Origin: Trichomonas vaginalis G3
Taxonomy: Eukaryota; Parabasalia; Trichomonadida; Trichomonadidae
Direction: 5' to 3'
DNA: 64,000 bases
NCBI RefSeq assembly: GCF_026262505.1
Contig: NC_067203.1
Span: 11,284,001-11,348,000 of the forward strand
Of the stretch, positions 10,920 to 22,456 are shown piece after piece; the first letter of the stretch is position 1, and each line of letters opens with the position of its first letter. The notes beneath the pieces were generated by a model that was given only the letters and a program-made list of their open reading frames with translations, was not told where the DNA came from and searched no databases. The translations under genes and the position numbers were made by a program.

Positions 10920-11087
10920 TTTTGAAAATTTTTTAAATCTTGATTTATTCAAAAACGTAAGAATAAAAACCGTAAGAATCATACATTTTTTACTTCTTAT
11001 GTTAAAAAAATGATACAAAATCGCTCAATATTGTATGAATTCTTACGTTTACAAAAAAAGTCACAAAACCCATCATATCCTACTACT
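10920..11087. repeat. right terminal region of Polinton A
   Basis: The sequence is very AT-rich with repeated CGTAAGAA motifs in both orientations (near 10956, 10970 and 11041), and it ends CATCATATCCTACTACT at 11087. Inverted, the end reads AGTAGTAGGATATGATGG, in keeping with the AG start known for Polinton terminal inverted repeats. The partner end is outside the window, so repeat length and target duplication cannot be read. Confidence 0.65.
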
Positions 11088-12969
11088 TTTTTAATGCAAG
11101 ATATCCTGGCATTGGCCTCAATGAATATAAACTACATGCATCATAATATTAGTTTGTAATAGCATAAAAGCGAAATTCCTAATTTCTTCTCAAATAAATT
11201 CCTAAAAAAACATCGGAATTAATGATTGGAAATAGGTCAAAAAAATTCCTAATATAAAACTTATACTTAAGATAAAATCAAAATTCGAAAATATCTATTT
11301 TTCAAAACACGCATCCAAAAGCGAAAAAATTCAAAAAAATCATGTTCTTATAAAACTCGCCGATTTTGCAATTTTTATCCGATTTGAAGTGATAGAATAT
11401 ATTACCATCTTACAAAAACATATACTTCATTATTCCATTCACAAAATATTAATCAGAACACTAGGAAAAGTGGATTTTCGAAAAAAGACGATAATGATTA
11501 TTTGCAAATCGCCTCTCAATTTTGAGAGACTTTCAATTTTTACAGTGGACCCTTAATTTAAATATCAACAACAGTTTTACGTGTTTGTATGACCAATTTT
11601 TTTCTGCACATGTTACATATAGAGATATTATATGCATTCCAATTCTATTTTTCTCTGAAAAATCTTTGAATTTTGTTTTGAAGTTCTTGAAACTTAATTT
11701 TGGAAAGAATTTCTAAGCTAGGACAGTATGTAATATCCATTCAATTAGTATTCTGCTGTGTATTTTCAAAATTAAGTGGTTACGCAAATACAAAAAATAA
11801 AAAAGCTTCGCATTCTAGGTAATTATGTAAATTTATTATACAAACCTATTCTCAATCTAATATTTCTACTTCTTATGTCAAAAGACCACATTGCGACAGA
11901 TCCTATTTAACAAAAATTGATTTCATGCATTATACATGTTAGGCTCGCCTATTTAATGACGATATCGATTAAAATATTTATTCAGATCTAAATACGACGA
12001 AAACATTTTCTGACGAATACGTTTTATCACTTAATTTATTGATATTCTACATCGAATAGTAATACTGATAATATTATTTAAATTAACTAAAAATTGAGAG
12101 GATAGCGACGTTGTAAAAACCTCCCAAAAAATATTTTCTTTTTTATTATAATAATTTCGTCTGTTACAGATTTCATATACTAATTTTAGGTTTGTAAATC
12201 TCTTTGACGTACAATCAAAAGTAATGTAAAATTTCAGATCTTTAGTTTACTAACAGCTTCAATATCAGGGATGGAGATGGTGTATTTTTCAATAATCGGA
12301 CATCTTTTACATTGCGATTCATATTCACCAAATCGCATCGTATTTATTGAAATTGTTATTCCCAAAAAGAAAAACACACTGTCAAATAACCTTAAAGGAA
12401 TCTGACAGTAATGAGCGTCAGATTCATATCAATTTTTTCATGATTTCACAAAAGTTTTATAATGTATGATGTATCATATTATTATTTTATTGACAAATGC
12501 CAAAAAAATTGAAAGATTTTGCCTTTTGAAAAACAACTTTGATGAATCCGCCATTGCTAAGCGATTAAATCTTGATATTATCTGGATTATATAATAACCA
12601 TATTGATTTGGGTTTTCATGAATATGAGGCTCACCCTTTTATTGAACTATTGAACGCGATTTTATTCTTCTAAAATTTTGTAGTAGCAAATAATATGTTT
12701 TATACTGTAGAAACGAAAATCGATCTCTAGAATTGTCCAATTTGATTGCAAGATATAAAAACAATATTAAAGAGCTTTTTCTTCTTTCGCAGCTTACTGG
12801 ATGAATTGACCTTATGAATATTTCTCAATGCTTCATCCGTAAATCTAAAAATTAGAATAATATAAAAATTAATAAAAATTTATAAAATACAATAAGCTTA
12901 CAAAGTTTTTTGTTTTACAATTGAGTACTAATATTAAAGTCTATATAAGAATAATATATATGCTACAAA
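11088..12969. other. host intergenic region, nothing recognised
   Basis: About 1.9 kb of AT-rich DNA lies between the Polinton A terminus and the Myb-like gene. The short frames here lack protein-like composition. I see no RNA gene, repeat array or transposon. Confidence 0.5.
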
Positions 12970-13551
12970 TTACATTTGATAAAATTGAAACGGTGCGGCA
13001 AAGGATGCATTCCTAATTAAAGGTGATGGATGTTCAATTTGAACCACTGTTGGTACTAAAGGAACTAATGGAACGGCTGGCTGGGATCTCATATGCATAA
13101 GAGGCATTCCAGTATGAGGTAGCATATCGCCTATTGGTGGCATTGGTGCTCTTTCAGCCTGAATTGCTGTTTCTAACCATGCAATGCACTCTGAAAGTCT
13201 GCCTGTAGTTATGAAGGACTCATATTTTTTCTTCATTGAGCCATTCCAGTGGTGATATAGACTTGAATTACTTCTTGTTGAGCCAGAGACGCGTTTGTAA
13301 GTCTGCCAGAATGACCATGGGATTTTTCCATGGAACCCGTCTCCATAATATTTCACAATTACGTTAAATATTGATAAATCATCAGACAATGTATACGGGG
13401 CTGATTTTGTATTAGTATTTGATTGATCATCAAATGTGACGGAAGTATCTTGCTTAGGAGTAGGTATTGGTGGTGGTAATTCCCTTGGTTCTTCTTTAGG
13501 ATATGTTGCAAATGGGACTTTTCTGTTTAAAAGCTCTTCAATGGATGCCAT
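12970..13551 (-). CDS. Myb/SANT-like DNA-binding protein
   Basis: This 193-residue protein has a proline-rich amino part, then a helical domain at about residues 52-115 (YTLSDDLSIFNVIVKYYGD ... IPWSFWQTYKR ... RSNSSLYHHWNGSMKKKYE). The spacing of tryptophans and the RSNSSLYHHW third helix fit Myb/SANT-like domains such as that of RAP1, a design that is expanded in trichomonads. A proline/methionine-rich tail follows. A nuclear DNA-binding role is inferred from the domain only. It stands alone on the minus strand. Confidence 0.65.
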   Translation of the reverse strand: MASIEELLNRKVPFATYPKEEPRELPPPIPTPKQDTSVTFDDQSNTNTKSAPYTLSDDLSIFNVIVKYYGDGFHGKIPWSFWQTYKRVSGSTRSNSSLYHHWNGSMKKKYESFITTGRLSECIAWLETAIQAERAPMPPIGDMLPHTGMPLMHMRSQPAVPLVPLVPTVVQIEHPSPLIRNASFAAPFQFYQM

Positions 13552-14489
13552 ATTCTAACCTGTTAAAAAAATACTTTTTTGTGTAAAAATAAAGGAAAGA
13601 AAAAATTGTCAAATCTAATCTCTCAAAATACTAAAAAGAGGATTGAGAAGAATCTAGTCTGGATTTTCGTGTAAATTACCTATAAGCGTATATTTTTGCT
13701 TCATGAATTACGAAAATATTTTGTAAATTTTACAAGTGTTCAGAAAAAAATATAAGGAAAATTTATGGTATTTTATATGATTATGTAAAATAAAATCCCT
13801 ATTGTTTCTTAAATTCAATGAGAATATACGTTTTAGAAATTTTTGTTTCAATTTTTTGATCCATTCAAAAGTGATTAAAAAAACTCTTAAAGAGGATAAA
13901 GATTAAAATTTCCCATCTCGGAATTTAGGTTTTTTCGCTTCTATTGAAACTGTATTTTCATTTGATTCATTTTTCAATCCTACGCATGTTTCGACTGGTG
14001 ATTATGTGTTACAGCGATGAGCATTGAAAGTATAACGTATAACTATTTCTTTGAGATCGTCCAATTTGAAGATAAAAACACCAATTTGGAGATCTGGCCT
14101 TGATATCATTAGAATAAGCATAAATAATGGCTGCTAAACTATCATTTATAAATCTCTATGAGTTATCGGTCAATATTGTTTTTCATAATTTATTACCTGG
14201 AATTACTCAGATAGCTACTATATACCAATAAGTATATATAGTATATTATTCTGAGACAAGAAAATGACATATAGACCGAAAAAATTATAATAACCATATA
14301 ACAGTATTGTAAATAGTGATCAGGATTTAAAAACTATTTATTTAACATGAGGGAAAGTGAATATATAAATCAAAGCAAGATAATCTGGATACAATTGGGT
14401 TAATTGTTAAAAATAGTAATAAAAACTATTATTTATCATAATATAAACAATATTTCGTATTTAAAATACAAACAAAATAAAATAGAAAA
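13552..14489. other. host intergenic region, nothing recognised
   Basis: About 0.9 kb of AT-rich DNA lies between two minus-strand genes. I see no gene, repeat or RNA. Confidence 0.5.
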
Positions 14490-17231
14490 TTATACACCGC
14501 TTTCTATTGAGCCATCTAAATATAATAATTGCATCATTAAATTATTAGTCATTGGATCAACTTTTATCGGTTGGCCTTGTGCCCCTATTCCAAGCATTTG
14601 GTTTCTAAGTGCAACCATCTTATCCTGACCAATATGTCTAACTAATCTATCGCGAATAGCTTCAGCTCTTGACATCATCGACTGTACATCGTTTGCAACA
14701 GGCAAATTAAGTTCCTGTCCATTGCAATATATAGGAACTCTTTCTTCAAATCCTCCTTGGGCCTGATTTGGATCGATATTTAATCCGGCCTTCAGAGAAT
14801 CAACAATATCAGCATCAGAATACATCTGGTAGACTGGTCTATTCACTTGAGGAGGTTGATAGTTCCTAACATTGTTATAAGACATTGAAATTTCTTGTAA
14901 TCTTCTGTTTCCGATATCTCTTTGTAACTGAGCAGCCTGGTTATCAATTTGTGACCATCTCTGCTTATAATCATACATTCTTGGATTGTTTCTATATGAT
15001 TTCGGAGAAGGTGGTTCTTGAATCAAGACATGTGGAGGTTGTCTAGGAGATTGTAATGGAGATAATGGTTTCTGTTGGCCCATTCTTCTCTTCTGTTCGT
15101 TCCTCATTCGTTTTTCTTTCTTAGCATTTTCAGCTGCTTCCAGCCATTTCTCTTCTGCTTGCTTTCTAGCTCTTTCTAGCTGTTCTCTCTTCATCCTTTC
15201 TCTTTCCTCGAATTCCTGTCGAGCTGCTCTCTTTTGTGCTTCGAGTTCGGCCTCATATCTGTTTCTTTCTTCAGCTCTTCTGATTTCTTCTTCTCTCTTT
15301 AGCTGCATTTGCCTTTCATATTCAGCCTGCCTTGCTCTTTCGACTTCCATTCGTCTTCTTTCCTTTTCTTCCCTTTCTCTTTGCATTTCTAATCTTTGTC
15401 TTTCCAATTGCATTCTTCTTTCTTCCTCGCGACGTCTTCTCTCTTCTTCCAGACGCTTTTCTTCTTCTTGTCTTCTCTTTAATTCGTTTTGTTGCTGAAT
15501 CATTTGGCGTCTTCTTTCTTCTTCCATCATCAATCTCCTTTCTTCCTCCGCACGACGCTTCATCTCTTGTTGTTCTAGTAGTTTTTGCTTCTCTTTCTCT
15601 TGTTGCTGTAGGATTTTGATTCTTTCGATTTCCTGTTGTTTCATGTACTCTTGTTGGCGAATTAATTCTTGCTGACGCTGCAACTCCTGCTGCCTCTGTA
15701 ATTCTTTCTGTCGTAAATCTTGTTGTTTGAGGAGTTCTTGTTGTCGATATATTTCTTGTTGACGTTGTAACTCTTGTTGGCGCTGATATTCTTGTTGTCG
15801 TTGAAGTTCCTGCTGCCTTTGTATTTCCTGTTGTCTTTGAAGTTCTTGCTGTCTTTGTATTTCTTGTTGTCTTTGTAATTCTTGCTGTTTTAGATATTCT
15901 TGCTGACGAATCATGTCTTGTTGTCTTTGCAATTCGTTCTTTCGTATTAATTCTTGCTTCCTTAAGTCCTCTGGGTCGTTTAATAAACCTGGACTTGGTC
16001 GATATTGATTTGCACGCAATCTTTGCTCTTGTTCTTGTCTGAGCTTCTCTGCTGCTATCATTTCTTGCTGAATTCTGTTGGCATCATCGTTCGGACGCCT
16101 GTTTCCTTCCCTCATCATTTCGTATTTCATCCTCATTCTTCTTTCTCTTTCAACCATTCTCCTGCCTTCCTCTTCATGGAACCTCATTCTTGCAGAATCA
16201 CTCATTGCTGGCTTAGGAGGAGTAACTGGTTTGTCGAGATTCGAATTTGGTAAAACTCTTCGAGCAGTTGACTGTTTTTGGATCTGAGGAACCAGAATTT
16301 CAGGTTTCTGAGGGGGTGGAGACTTCACGTATTCTGGTGTATTGTTAATTGGTTCAGGAACTGCAGGAGCTTGAAAAGCGCCTTGTCCGTGGAAAACTGT
16401 ATGGTCCATTTCCCTTCGCATTTCAACTTCGGAAAGGAAGGATGTAATACGAGCTTTGATGAATGGTAATGTTAAAATCTGGTTTGCGGAAGGACGATTA
16501 TTTGGATCTTTTGAAAGCATCGAAGATACGAGATTGCGGAGATCCTGGCTGTATTGGTTGCTTATTGGTGTAAATTGCCCGCGAATAATATTGACAAGTA
16601 AGTTATTTATATTTCTTCCTTCAAATGCATGGCGAAGAGTGCACATTTCGTAAAGGATACAGCCTAATGACCATATATCTGTCTTAGTATTATAGTTTTT
16701 ACCCTCGCAAATTTCAGGCGAAAGGTAATATGGAGTTCCAATCTGTGTTTTTAAGAACTGATTCGTTTTGTCGAGTGCTTTAGCGATGCCAAAGTCGCCA
16801 AGTTTTGCAATTCCTGACTTCATAAGGAATATATTCTGCAATTTCAGATCGCGGTGTAAAATTTTTCGATCATGCATGTATTTGATTGCTAATGCAATTT
16901 GCGTGAATATATTTAGAATATAGTCCTCGGAAAATAGAGTTCTCCCTTGTTTTTGAACTTTGGTGCCGAGATCTCCTGCATCAGCGTATTCCATAACGAT
17001 GTGCAATACCTCTTTCTCTTGAAAACTGTCGATATATGTGATAATATTTGGGTGCCTGAGATAAGATAAGACTTGAACTTCGTATAAAGCTTCCTTTTTC
17101 TCTTCTTCTTTTAAGCCTTTCAATTTTACGCTCTTTATAACGAACATCTGATTGTCTTTCTTGCGCCTTACAAGTATAGCCTTGCCGTAACCTCCTTCGC
17201 CAAGGGTTTTCACTTGTTCGTAATCATTCAT
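14490..17231 (-). CDS. NIMA-related (Nek) protein kinase with long coiled coil
   Basis: The 913-residue protein has an amino-terminal Ser/Thr kinase domain (residues about 4-262): glycine loop GEGGYG at 11-16, lysine K33, catalytic loop HRDLKLQN, DFG, and the GTPYYLSPE activation segment typical of Nek kinases. All key catalytic residues are present. Residues about 370-740 are a very long Gln/Arg/Glu-rich coiled coil with many RQQELQ units. The carboxy end (about 800-913) is a separate folded-looking region. The layout is like Nek1. Nek kinases act at basal bodies, flagella and in mitosis; several neighbours here look basal-body related. The start ATG at 17231 begins MNDYEQVKTLG. Confidence 0.95.
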   Translation of the reverse strand: MNDYEQVKTLGEGGYGKAILVRRKKDNQMFVIKSVKLKGLKEEEKKEALYEVQVLSYLRHPNIITYIDSFQEKEVLHIVMEYADAGDLGTKVQKQGRTLFSEDYILNIFTQIALAIKYMHDRKILHRDLKLQNIFLMKSGIAKLGDFGIAKALDKTNQFLKTQIGTPYYLSPEICEGKNYNTKTDIWSLGCILYEMCTLRHAFEGRNINNLLVNIIRGQFTPISNQYSQDLRNLVSSMLSKDPNNRPSANQILTLPFIKARITSFLSEVEMRREMDHTVFHGQGAFQAPAVPEPINNTPEYVKSPPPQKPEILVPQIQKQSTARRVLPNSNLDKPVTPPKPAMSDSARMRFHEEEGRRMVERERRMRMKYEMMREGNRRPNDDANRIQQEMIAAEKLRQEQEQRLRANQYRPSPGLLNDPEDLRKQELIRKNELQRQQDMIRQQEYLKQQELQRQQEIQRQQELQRQQEIQRQQELQRQQEYQRQQELQRQQEIYRQQELLKQQDLRQKELQRQQELQRQQELIRQQEYMKQQEIERIKILQQQEKEKQKLLEQQEMKRRAEEERRLMMEEERRRQMIQQQNELKRRQEEEKRLEEERRRREEERRMQLERQRLEMQREREEKERRRMEVERARQAEYERQMQLKREEEIRRAEERNRYEAELEAQKRAARQEFEERERMKREQLERARKQAEEKWLEAAENAKKEKRMRNEQKRRMGQQKPLSPLQSPRQPPHVLIQEPPSPKSYRNNPRMYDYKQRWSQIDNQAAQLQRDIGNRRLQEISMSYNNVRNYQPPQVNRPVYQMYSDADIVDSLKAGLNIDPNQAQGGFEERVPIYCNGQELNLPVANDVQSMMSRAEAIRDRLVRHIGQDKMVALRNQMLGIGAQGQPIKVDPMTNNLMMQLLYLDGSIESGV

Positions 17232-18517
17232 TTAAATCAGATTGTTATAAATTTTTCTTTTGAGAGAAGCTTTCAATAAACGTTTTTAAATTCCTTGATT
17301 TTCTGCCCCGTTTGGAAATTGTTCATGGACTTCATATAGATGAATGATTTACAGTACAATGTTCAAAATTTGATAAAAGATCGTTGTTATTGTTTTATTG
17401 TATTGATTGAATAAACTGTCACTTTTCCTATGTAAAAGCATCGATTTTAATAGAATTAGGAATACAAATTTGGCTAGATAAATATTTTCAATAATTAAAT
17501 ACAAAATAAATTTTATTATTGAAATAATCTAATTAAAATGTATTTTGTAGCATAAATTCAATATGATCCATAAAAATAAATCAATGTATAGTATTTGATT
17601 TTTCCAAATTTTTTTCAAAATCCGAAATTTGAAGAATTTTTTAACAATTTTGGATTTTAAATTCACGATTTCGAATTTTTTTTGGAAATCTGCTAACTTT
17701 AATTTAACTAAATTCTGGCTTAACTATGGTAGTCCATTTATATTATTGCTCCAAATTAGTTTTCTAATAATTTTGAAGAATATCCCAAAAAATAGGGATA
17801 AGCAAGCAAAATTAACTATACACTTGCAAATAAGTGATATATAAACTTTCAATTCCTTTATAAGTGTAATCATTTTTGTTCTTGGCTTTTCAATATCCCA
17901 TCCATTTTCGACACATTCCCTTAATTGTACTCAAAAATGCATTTCACACAGCAAGTTTTTAATAAATTCGGTCAATTTAGATCTAATACACAAGAATTAC
18001 CTCAATGAATTCGATCTTCATCTAAAGATGTTACCAGAATTGACATCGTCTCAAAAACTATATAAACACAAACAGGTTTTAGTGATACCTTCGTCTTAAG
18101 CATATCAATAAACTCCAAAATCGAAAATTATTCGTCTATTACTAAAATCCAGAAAAGCTATCAGTGCAATCATAATCAGAATTAAACACCTTTTATATTT
18201 TTCGGCTAATTATTTTCATTACTTTGCAAGATTTAAGCTATATATCTTTTATTTCGTTTTTTCTATTAAATAGCTCCGAATAATACATCAAAATATTGTT
18301 ATAGGGCGTCTCTACATACCACATGACCTGAAATATTAAAGAAATACTGACATTTACTTTGAATATGATCTTATCTAATGAAATTAAATCCATTAACCAG
18401 CTTTATATTGAGAATATAATTTGTCTCCCAAAATTTTGATCAAATGATCTGAATTGAAATTTTGTTCTCCATCAACTTTTTTTTTATTTTCTCTTCATTT
18501 ATTTGATAGCTTGATAC
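17232..18517. other. host divergent intergenic region
   Basis: About 1.3 kb lies between the divergent Nek and PARG genes, so it must hold both promoters. The sequence is AT-rich with no recognised gene or repeat. Confidence 0.5.
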
Positions 18518-19330
18518 ATGAGACCAGTTACAGAACTACCTCCAGTTAAGCATCAAGCAGCTAAAGAGACAATAGGCATAGTTAAAAAGGGCTTCTATAT
18601 CAACAGTGTCGGACAAAAAATCGATGTTTCAGATCAAATCAAGTTTTCGATTGAAAATTCAAAACTTTACAATTTATCATACAAATTCAGCCTTGAAAAT
18701 GCGAAAACAAGCGAAAATACAGTCATTGATGTTATAGATTCTTTGACCCTCGAAGCATCAAAGGAACTCGTTGACAAAGGAATCAAAACTTGTGCATTAA
18801 ATTTCGCATCAGCTCGAAACCCAGGAGGCGGCTTTGCTGGACCTAATGAAGCTCAAGAAGAGAACTTATGTCGCAGCTCAGCTTTGTATTGGTCTCAAAT
18901 CAAACATCCAGAAATGTATGAATACAATAGACAGAGCAAGTCGTTATCATATAGTGATTATATGATATTTACTCCTGATTGTCCAGTTTGGCGCCAATCT
19001 GACTATACTTTACTTGAAAATTCCTATAATTTATCTTTCATTACTGCTCCTGCATGCAATCTTACTAAAGGTGCTGAAGCTGAAACTCATACAGCAATGC
19101 TCAACAGAATAAGGAAGATTGTAATGGTCGCAATCGAAAATAATATGAAAGGATTAGTTTTAGGAGCATTCGGATGTGGAGTTTTCAAGAACAATCCAGC
19201 AGATGTTGCTAATTACTTTAAGACAGTTCTTATTGATGAAGGATTAGGAAAATACTTTGATTATATAGTTTTCCCAATCAAAGATGGTCGAAAAGCAGGA
19301 CCATTTAAGAGGGCTTTTAACATACACTAA
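18518..19330 (+). CDS. bacterial-type poly(ADP-ribose) glycohydrolase
   Basis: This 270-residue protein of the TIGR02452 / bacterial-type PARG family is a macrodomain-fold enzyme that removes ADP-ribose chains. The catalytic signature is GGG at residues 103-105, then seven residues, then QEE at 113-115, followed by CRSSALYWS. The family's GGG-X6-8-QEE pattern is met exactly. The carboxy half contains the conserved GAFGCGVFKNNP loop. The protein has only the minimal catalytic domain without extensions, like the bacterial form rather than the long animal PARG. The start ATG at 18518 is close to a T-rich leader. It is probably whole and active. Confidence 0.9.
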   Translation: MRPVTELPPVKHQAAKETIGIVKKGFYINSVGQKIDVSDQIKFSIENSKLYNLSYKFSLENAKTSENTVIDVIDSLTLEASKELVDKGIKTCALNFASARNPGGGFAGPNEAQEENLCRSSALYWSQIKHPEMYEYNRQSKSLSYSDYMIFTPDCPVWRQSDYTLLENSYNLSFITAPACNLTKGAEAETHTAMLNRIRKIVMVAIENNMKGLVLGAFGCGVFKNNPADVANYFKTVLIDEGLGKYFDYIVFPIKDGRKAGPFKRAFNIH

Positions 19331-19634
19331 ACTCTTCTAATTTAATTCTTTCAATTTTATTTTTCTTGAGGATTACTCAGTGAGATATATTTGTTTCATA
19401 GATGCAACAACCATTAGATCGATTGCCAATATTAACAAGATCATTTCTTGAATTTTGATCTGCAACTTAAGAATCCTACGCAAGAAATTGCTTATTGAAA
19501 CAAAAAATACATTCCACATACATTCGTAATGGTTATTCCCAGGGAAGTGAGCAGTTCTCCTCTTGATTTAGACGATGATGAATAAAAATTATTTTGAATA
19601 AAGTTGTAAATATTTGAAATCAAACGTACGTTTA

Positions 19635-20711
19635 ATGAAAACGGAATCAACTTCTGTGGATTCTATATTTTATAACACACTTCTTTCACGCGTTAACAAG
19701 GATGAAAAGATACAGAACTATGTTTCAGAGACCGAAATACAGTTTATTTTAAACGAAGTTAGTAAAATCTTTCAAGAAGAATCAATTCTACTTGAGATAC
19801 CAGCAAAATTACACGTTGTTGGAGATTTACATGGCAATGTCAATGACTTAGTCCGTATATTTCAGAAGGTAGGATATCCTCCTGAACAAAAATATCTCTT
19901 TCTTGGTGATTACATTGATAGAGGTGATTATTCAATCGAAGTTTTACTAATCTTATTCTGCCTCAAGATCAAATTCCCATCTCATGTTTATATGCTCAGA
20001 GGAAATCATGAAATTGTATCGATGTCATCATATTATGGATTCAAGGATGAGATTGAATCAAAATACAACTTAAAGATGTTCCATGAATTTCATAAAGTCT
20101 TTAAGCTATTACCTCTTGCATGTTTAATCCAAAAGAAAATTTTTTGTGTTCATGGAGGTTTAAGTCCCTCATTCAAGTCGTTTAAACATCTTAAGTCTCT
20201 TGATAAGCCAGGAGACCTAGATCGACCATCAATGTTTCTAGATTTTGTCTGGAGCGATCCCAAGGATCAAGATGAAAAATACACTCCAAGTAAAAGGAGA
20301 TCCGGAAAGTATTTCAATCAAAAAGCACTTAATGCTTTCCTACGTAAAACAGGTGTGGAACTTGTTTTACGCGCCCATGAATTTAGTCCTCATGGTTATG
20401 ATTTCCCTTATAAGAAAACAGATGCATGCATCACAGTTTTTAGTACATCAAACTACTGTGGTCGCAATAACAAAGCTGCAATTATTAATGTTTCACCAAC
20501 TTTAGAAGTCACTTTGACGTCTTTTGACCCTACAAATGGTGAACAACCAATCATAGTATTCCCTCAATGGGTAGACTATTTAATGGTCCAGTGTGTTAAA
20601 GACACTAAAGATTCTATTAGTGAACCCATTTCTGAAGTTGATGTTTCAAAATCCAAAGGAACTACTCTTGAAGTAACTCAGAACAAGCTACCTTGCGATC
20701 TTTTATTCTAA
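19635..20711 (+). CDS. PPP-family serine/threonine protein phosphatase
   Basis: From the ATG at 19635 the protein is 358 residues. All PPP metal-site motifs are present: GDLHG (63-67), GDYIDRG (91-97), RGNHE (122-126), VHGG (about 172) and RAHEF (about 247), plus FSTSNYCG near residue 275. These define a PP1/PP2A/calcineurin-type catalytic subunit with two metal ions. Both the amino extension (about 55 residues) and the carboxy tail (about 60 residues) differ from plain PP1 or PP2A, so the exact subfamily is open. An earlier in-frame TTG at 19614 is unlikely to be used. It lies 304 bp downstream of PARG; no gene is seen between them. Confidence 0.93.
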   Translation: MKTESTSVDSIFYNTLLSRVNKDEKIQNYVSETEIQFILNEVSKIFQEESILLEIPAKLHVVGDLHGNVNDLVRIFQKVGYPPEQKYLFLGDYIDRGDYSIEVLLILFCLKIKFPSHVYMLRGNHEIVSMSSYYGFKDEIESKYNLKMFHEFHKVFKLLPLACLIQKKIFCVHGGLSPSFKSFKHLKSLDKPGDLDRPSMFLDFVWSDPKDQDEKYTPSKRRSGKYFNQKALNAFLRKTGVELVLRAHEFSPHGYDFPYKKTDACITVFSTSNYCGRNNKAAIINVSPTLEVTLTSFDPTNGEQPIIVFPQWVDYLMVQCVKDTKDSISEPISEVDVSKSKGTTLEVTQNKLPCDLLF

Positions 20712-20968
20712 TTAAGTGCTTTATATTATTTTTTTTTTTGTTTGTAATATAAATTATTTTGTATTTCATTACATGCTTTTTCAGTAGGATCTTAAGAGGA
20801 TTGATATCATTTCACATGGTAATTTGAAATTTGAATTAAACGTTTAAATTGTTGTTTGTTTATTATATATATGCACAGGAAACATTAGTATATGAAAAAT
20901 TATTAAGGGTATCAAAAGAAAAACAAAAAGAAATTTATTAAAAAACACTAATATAAAAGATTATTTGC

Positions 20969-22456
20969 TTAATAATTCCATTCTGCTCTTGGCTTTCTCT
21001 GAACAGCCTTCTTAGGTGCAGCCAACTTTGATGCAGCCGCTTTCTTCGAAGCCGGTTTTGGAATTGCAGATTCAAGTTTCTTTGCAGAAGAATGAGAACC
21101 TGATTGCTTAGGAAGATCTCCAAGCAGTGGCGGCCTTGATGCTTTCATCATCTTAGTTGCCTTTGTCTGTTTAGGAGCTCTCAATGCAATTTTTTCCGCT
21201 GGTCTTTCTATATCTAAATCATCATCAAGAACTCTTTTTCTTGTGAATTTCTCGCATTCCCAGCCATGCATTTCTAAGTTCATCTCTTCACATATCTTGG
21301 CTGCAAAGTCTGATATCATTTGGCAGTTTGTAGCTGCAATTTCATCGCATTTATCTTCTGATTGACTAATTATACGAGTAAGTTCTGTATCTGAGAAATC
21401 TTTGAATGGCATATTTGGTATTAAGCTTTCTGTAGTACTTTCTTCGGTTGAGGTTTTCGTCATTGGCTCATATCTCAAAATCTTTTCCATTTTTTCATCA
21501 ATTTCCCTTCTAATGATATCATATGAGTATCCACCACCCATAGTTCTATCTCTTGATAAGTCTCCGAATGCAAATTTTGCGTTATTAAGCTTTGTTTTGC
21601 ATTCTTGCATTAATTGACTTAATTCGTCAACTTTTGAGTTATGACGAGTGTAAGGAGCTTGATCAAGAACTGGATACCAATCAATTGGAGTTGCTCTCAT
21701 TTCATCAAAGCCATCAGGATCGTAGCCAGGTCTATTTGCAAGAGGAGTAACCCAATCCCAGAATTGCTTTTCCATTACAAATATTTGCTCGATCTTAGAT
21801 GAGTTATTAATTGCTCTATTGAGAGCTTCTGTATGAGCTGTAAGTAATGGAATATTCGCTTTCAAACTTAGAGAGTACAGAGATGATTCTTGATCTAATG
21901 TGCGTATTCCCCAGTTAAATGTCTCACGTTGCATTTCTAAATCACTAAGCTCGTGTAATTCGGATGAAATTTTCGAGTATAATCTTGAAATTCGCCTTGT
22001 AAGAGAGTCATGATCTGTTGGTGGCTTTTTAAGAGATCTTGGTGATTGTATTGTTGGGTCAGTGAGGAATTCCCCGTAAGGAGGGAGATATGGAATATCA
22101 GCTTCAGGGATATAAGGGTCGTAGAGTGTTTTAAAGAGATCCATGCGCCATATTAACCAGCATATTGTCAATAATACATGCTGAGAATGAACATCTAAAT
22201 TAAATAAGAATGGATCGAAGCCCATAAGCCTTAAAATATCAGTAGCTTGATTAATATCTGCCTTTTTGACCCAATTTCTCGCAGCAGTTTTATTAGCAAA
22301 GATTATTGACGCAATAAATTGATATAATGCAGTTTTCAATGATGTAACAACATCATCATTTGATTCAGCAGCCTCTAACATATCATTTACGGATAGTTCT
22401 ACTCCAATAGGCTTAAGAAGATGATCCACAACAAAACGAAGAACTTCTTCTGCCAT
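20969..22456 (-). CDS. unknown protein, possible TEDC1-like (tubulin complex) protein
   Basis: This 495-residue protein has a helical amino domain with ILRLMGFDPFLFNLDVHSQ and LLTICWLIWRMDLFKTLYDPY (about residues 88-135). It then has a long helical middle and a basic alanine/lysine/proline tail (about 430-495). The amino domain recalls TEDC1 (tubulin epsilon and delta complex 1), a centriole triplet factor, but this is from memory of the pattern and is tentative. The basic tail is like microtubule- or DNA-binding tails. Its neighbours include CEP164-like and Nek proteins, which would fit a basal-body role. It is convergent with the PPP gene. Confidence 0.45.
   Translation of the reverse strand: MAEEVLRFVVDHLLKPIGVELSVNDMLEAAESNDDVVTSLKTALYQFIASIIFANKTAARNWVKKADINQATDILRLMGFDPFLFNLDVHSQHVLLTICWLIWRMDLFKTLYDPYIPEADIPYLPPYGEFLTDPTIQSPRSLKKPPTDHDSLTRRISRLYSKISSELHELSDLEMQRETFNWGIRTLDQESSLYSLSLKANIPLLTAHTEALNRAINNSSKIEQIFVMEKQFWDWVTPLANRPGYDPDGFDEMRATPIDWYPVLDQAPYTRHNSKVDELSQLMQECKTKLNNAKFAFGDLSRDRTMGGGYSYDIIRREIDEKMEKILRYEPMTKTSTEESTTESLIPNMPFKDFSDTELTRIISQSEDKCDEIAATNCQMISDFAAKICEEMNLEMHGWECEKFTRKRVLDDDLDIERPAEKIALRAPKQTKATKMMKASRPPLLGDLPKQSGSHSSAKKLESAIPKPASKKAAASKLAAPKKAVQRKPRAEWNY

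Larger units (their letters stand above)
1..11087. mobile_element. Polinton A (Maverick), right-hand part, broken
   Basis: This is a Polinton family element cut by the left window edge. It carries an integrase C-terminus, a tail-collar fibre, a penton candidate, a packaging ATPase, a double-jelly-roll capsid protein and paired amphipathic peptides. The right terminus reads CCTACTACT, which inverted is AGTAGTAGG; known Polinton ends begin with AG. Homologues of most of these genes lie in the second element at 36247-60337. Many reading frames are broken, with well over ten breaks in the visible part, while the ATPase and several small genes look whole. It appears older or more decayed than the second element. 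The polymerase and left end are outside the window. Confidence 0.9.

Noticed and set aside
11522-11716. Plus-strand frame in the intergenic region
   Set aside because: It has phenylalanine/leucine-rich AT-driven composition and no supporting start signal.
15332-16653. Plus-strand frames opposite the Nek kinase coiled coil
   Set aside because: They are antisense shadows of a Gln/Glu-rich coding region with no start context or protein family.
17629-17844. Plus-strand frame upstream of the PARG gene
   Set aside because: It is AT-driven phenylalanine/isoleucine composition in a promoter region with no family signal.
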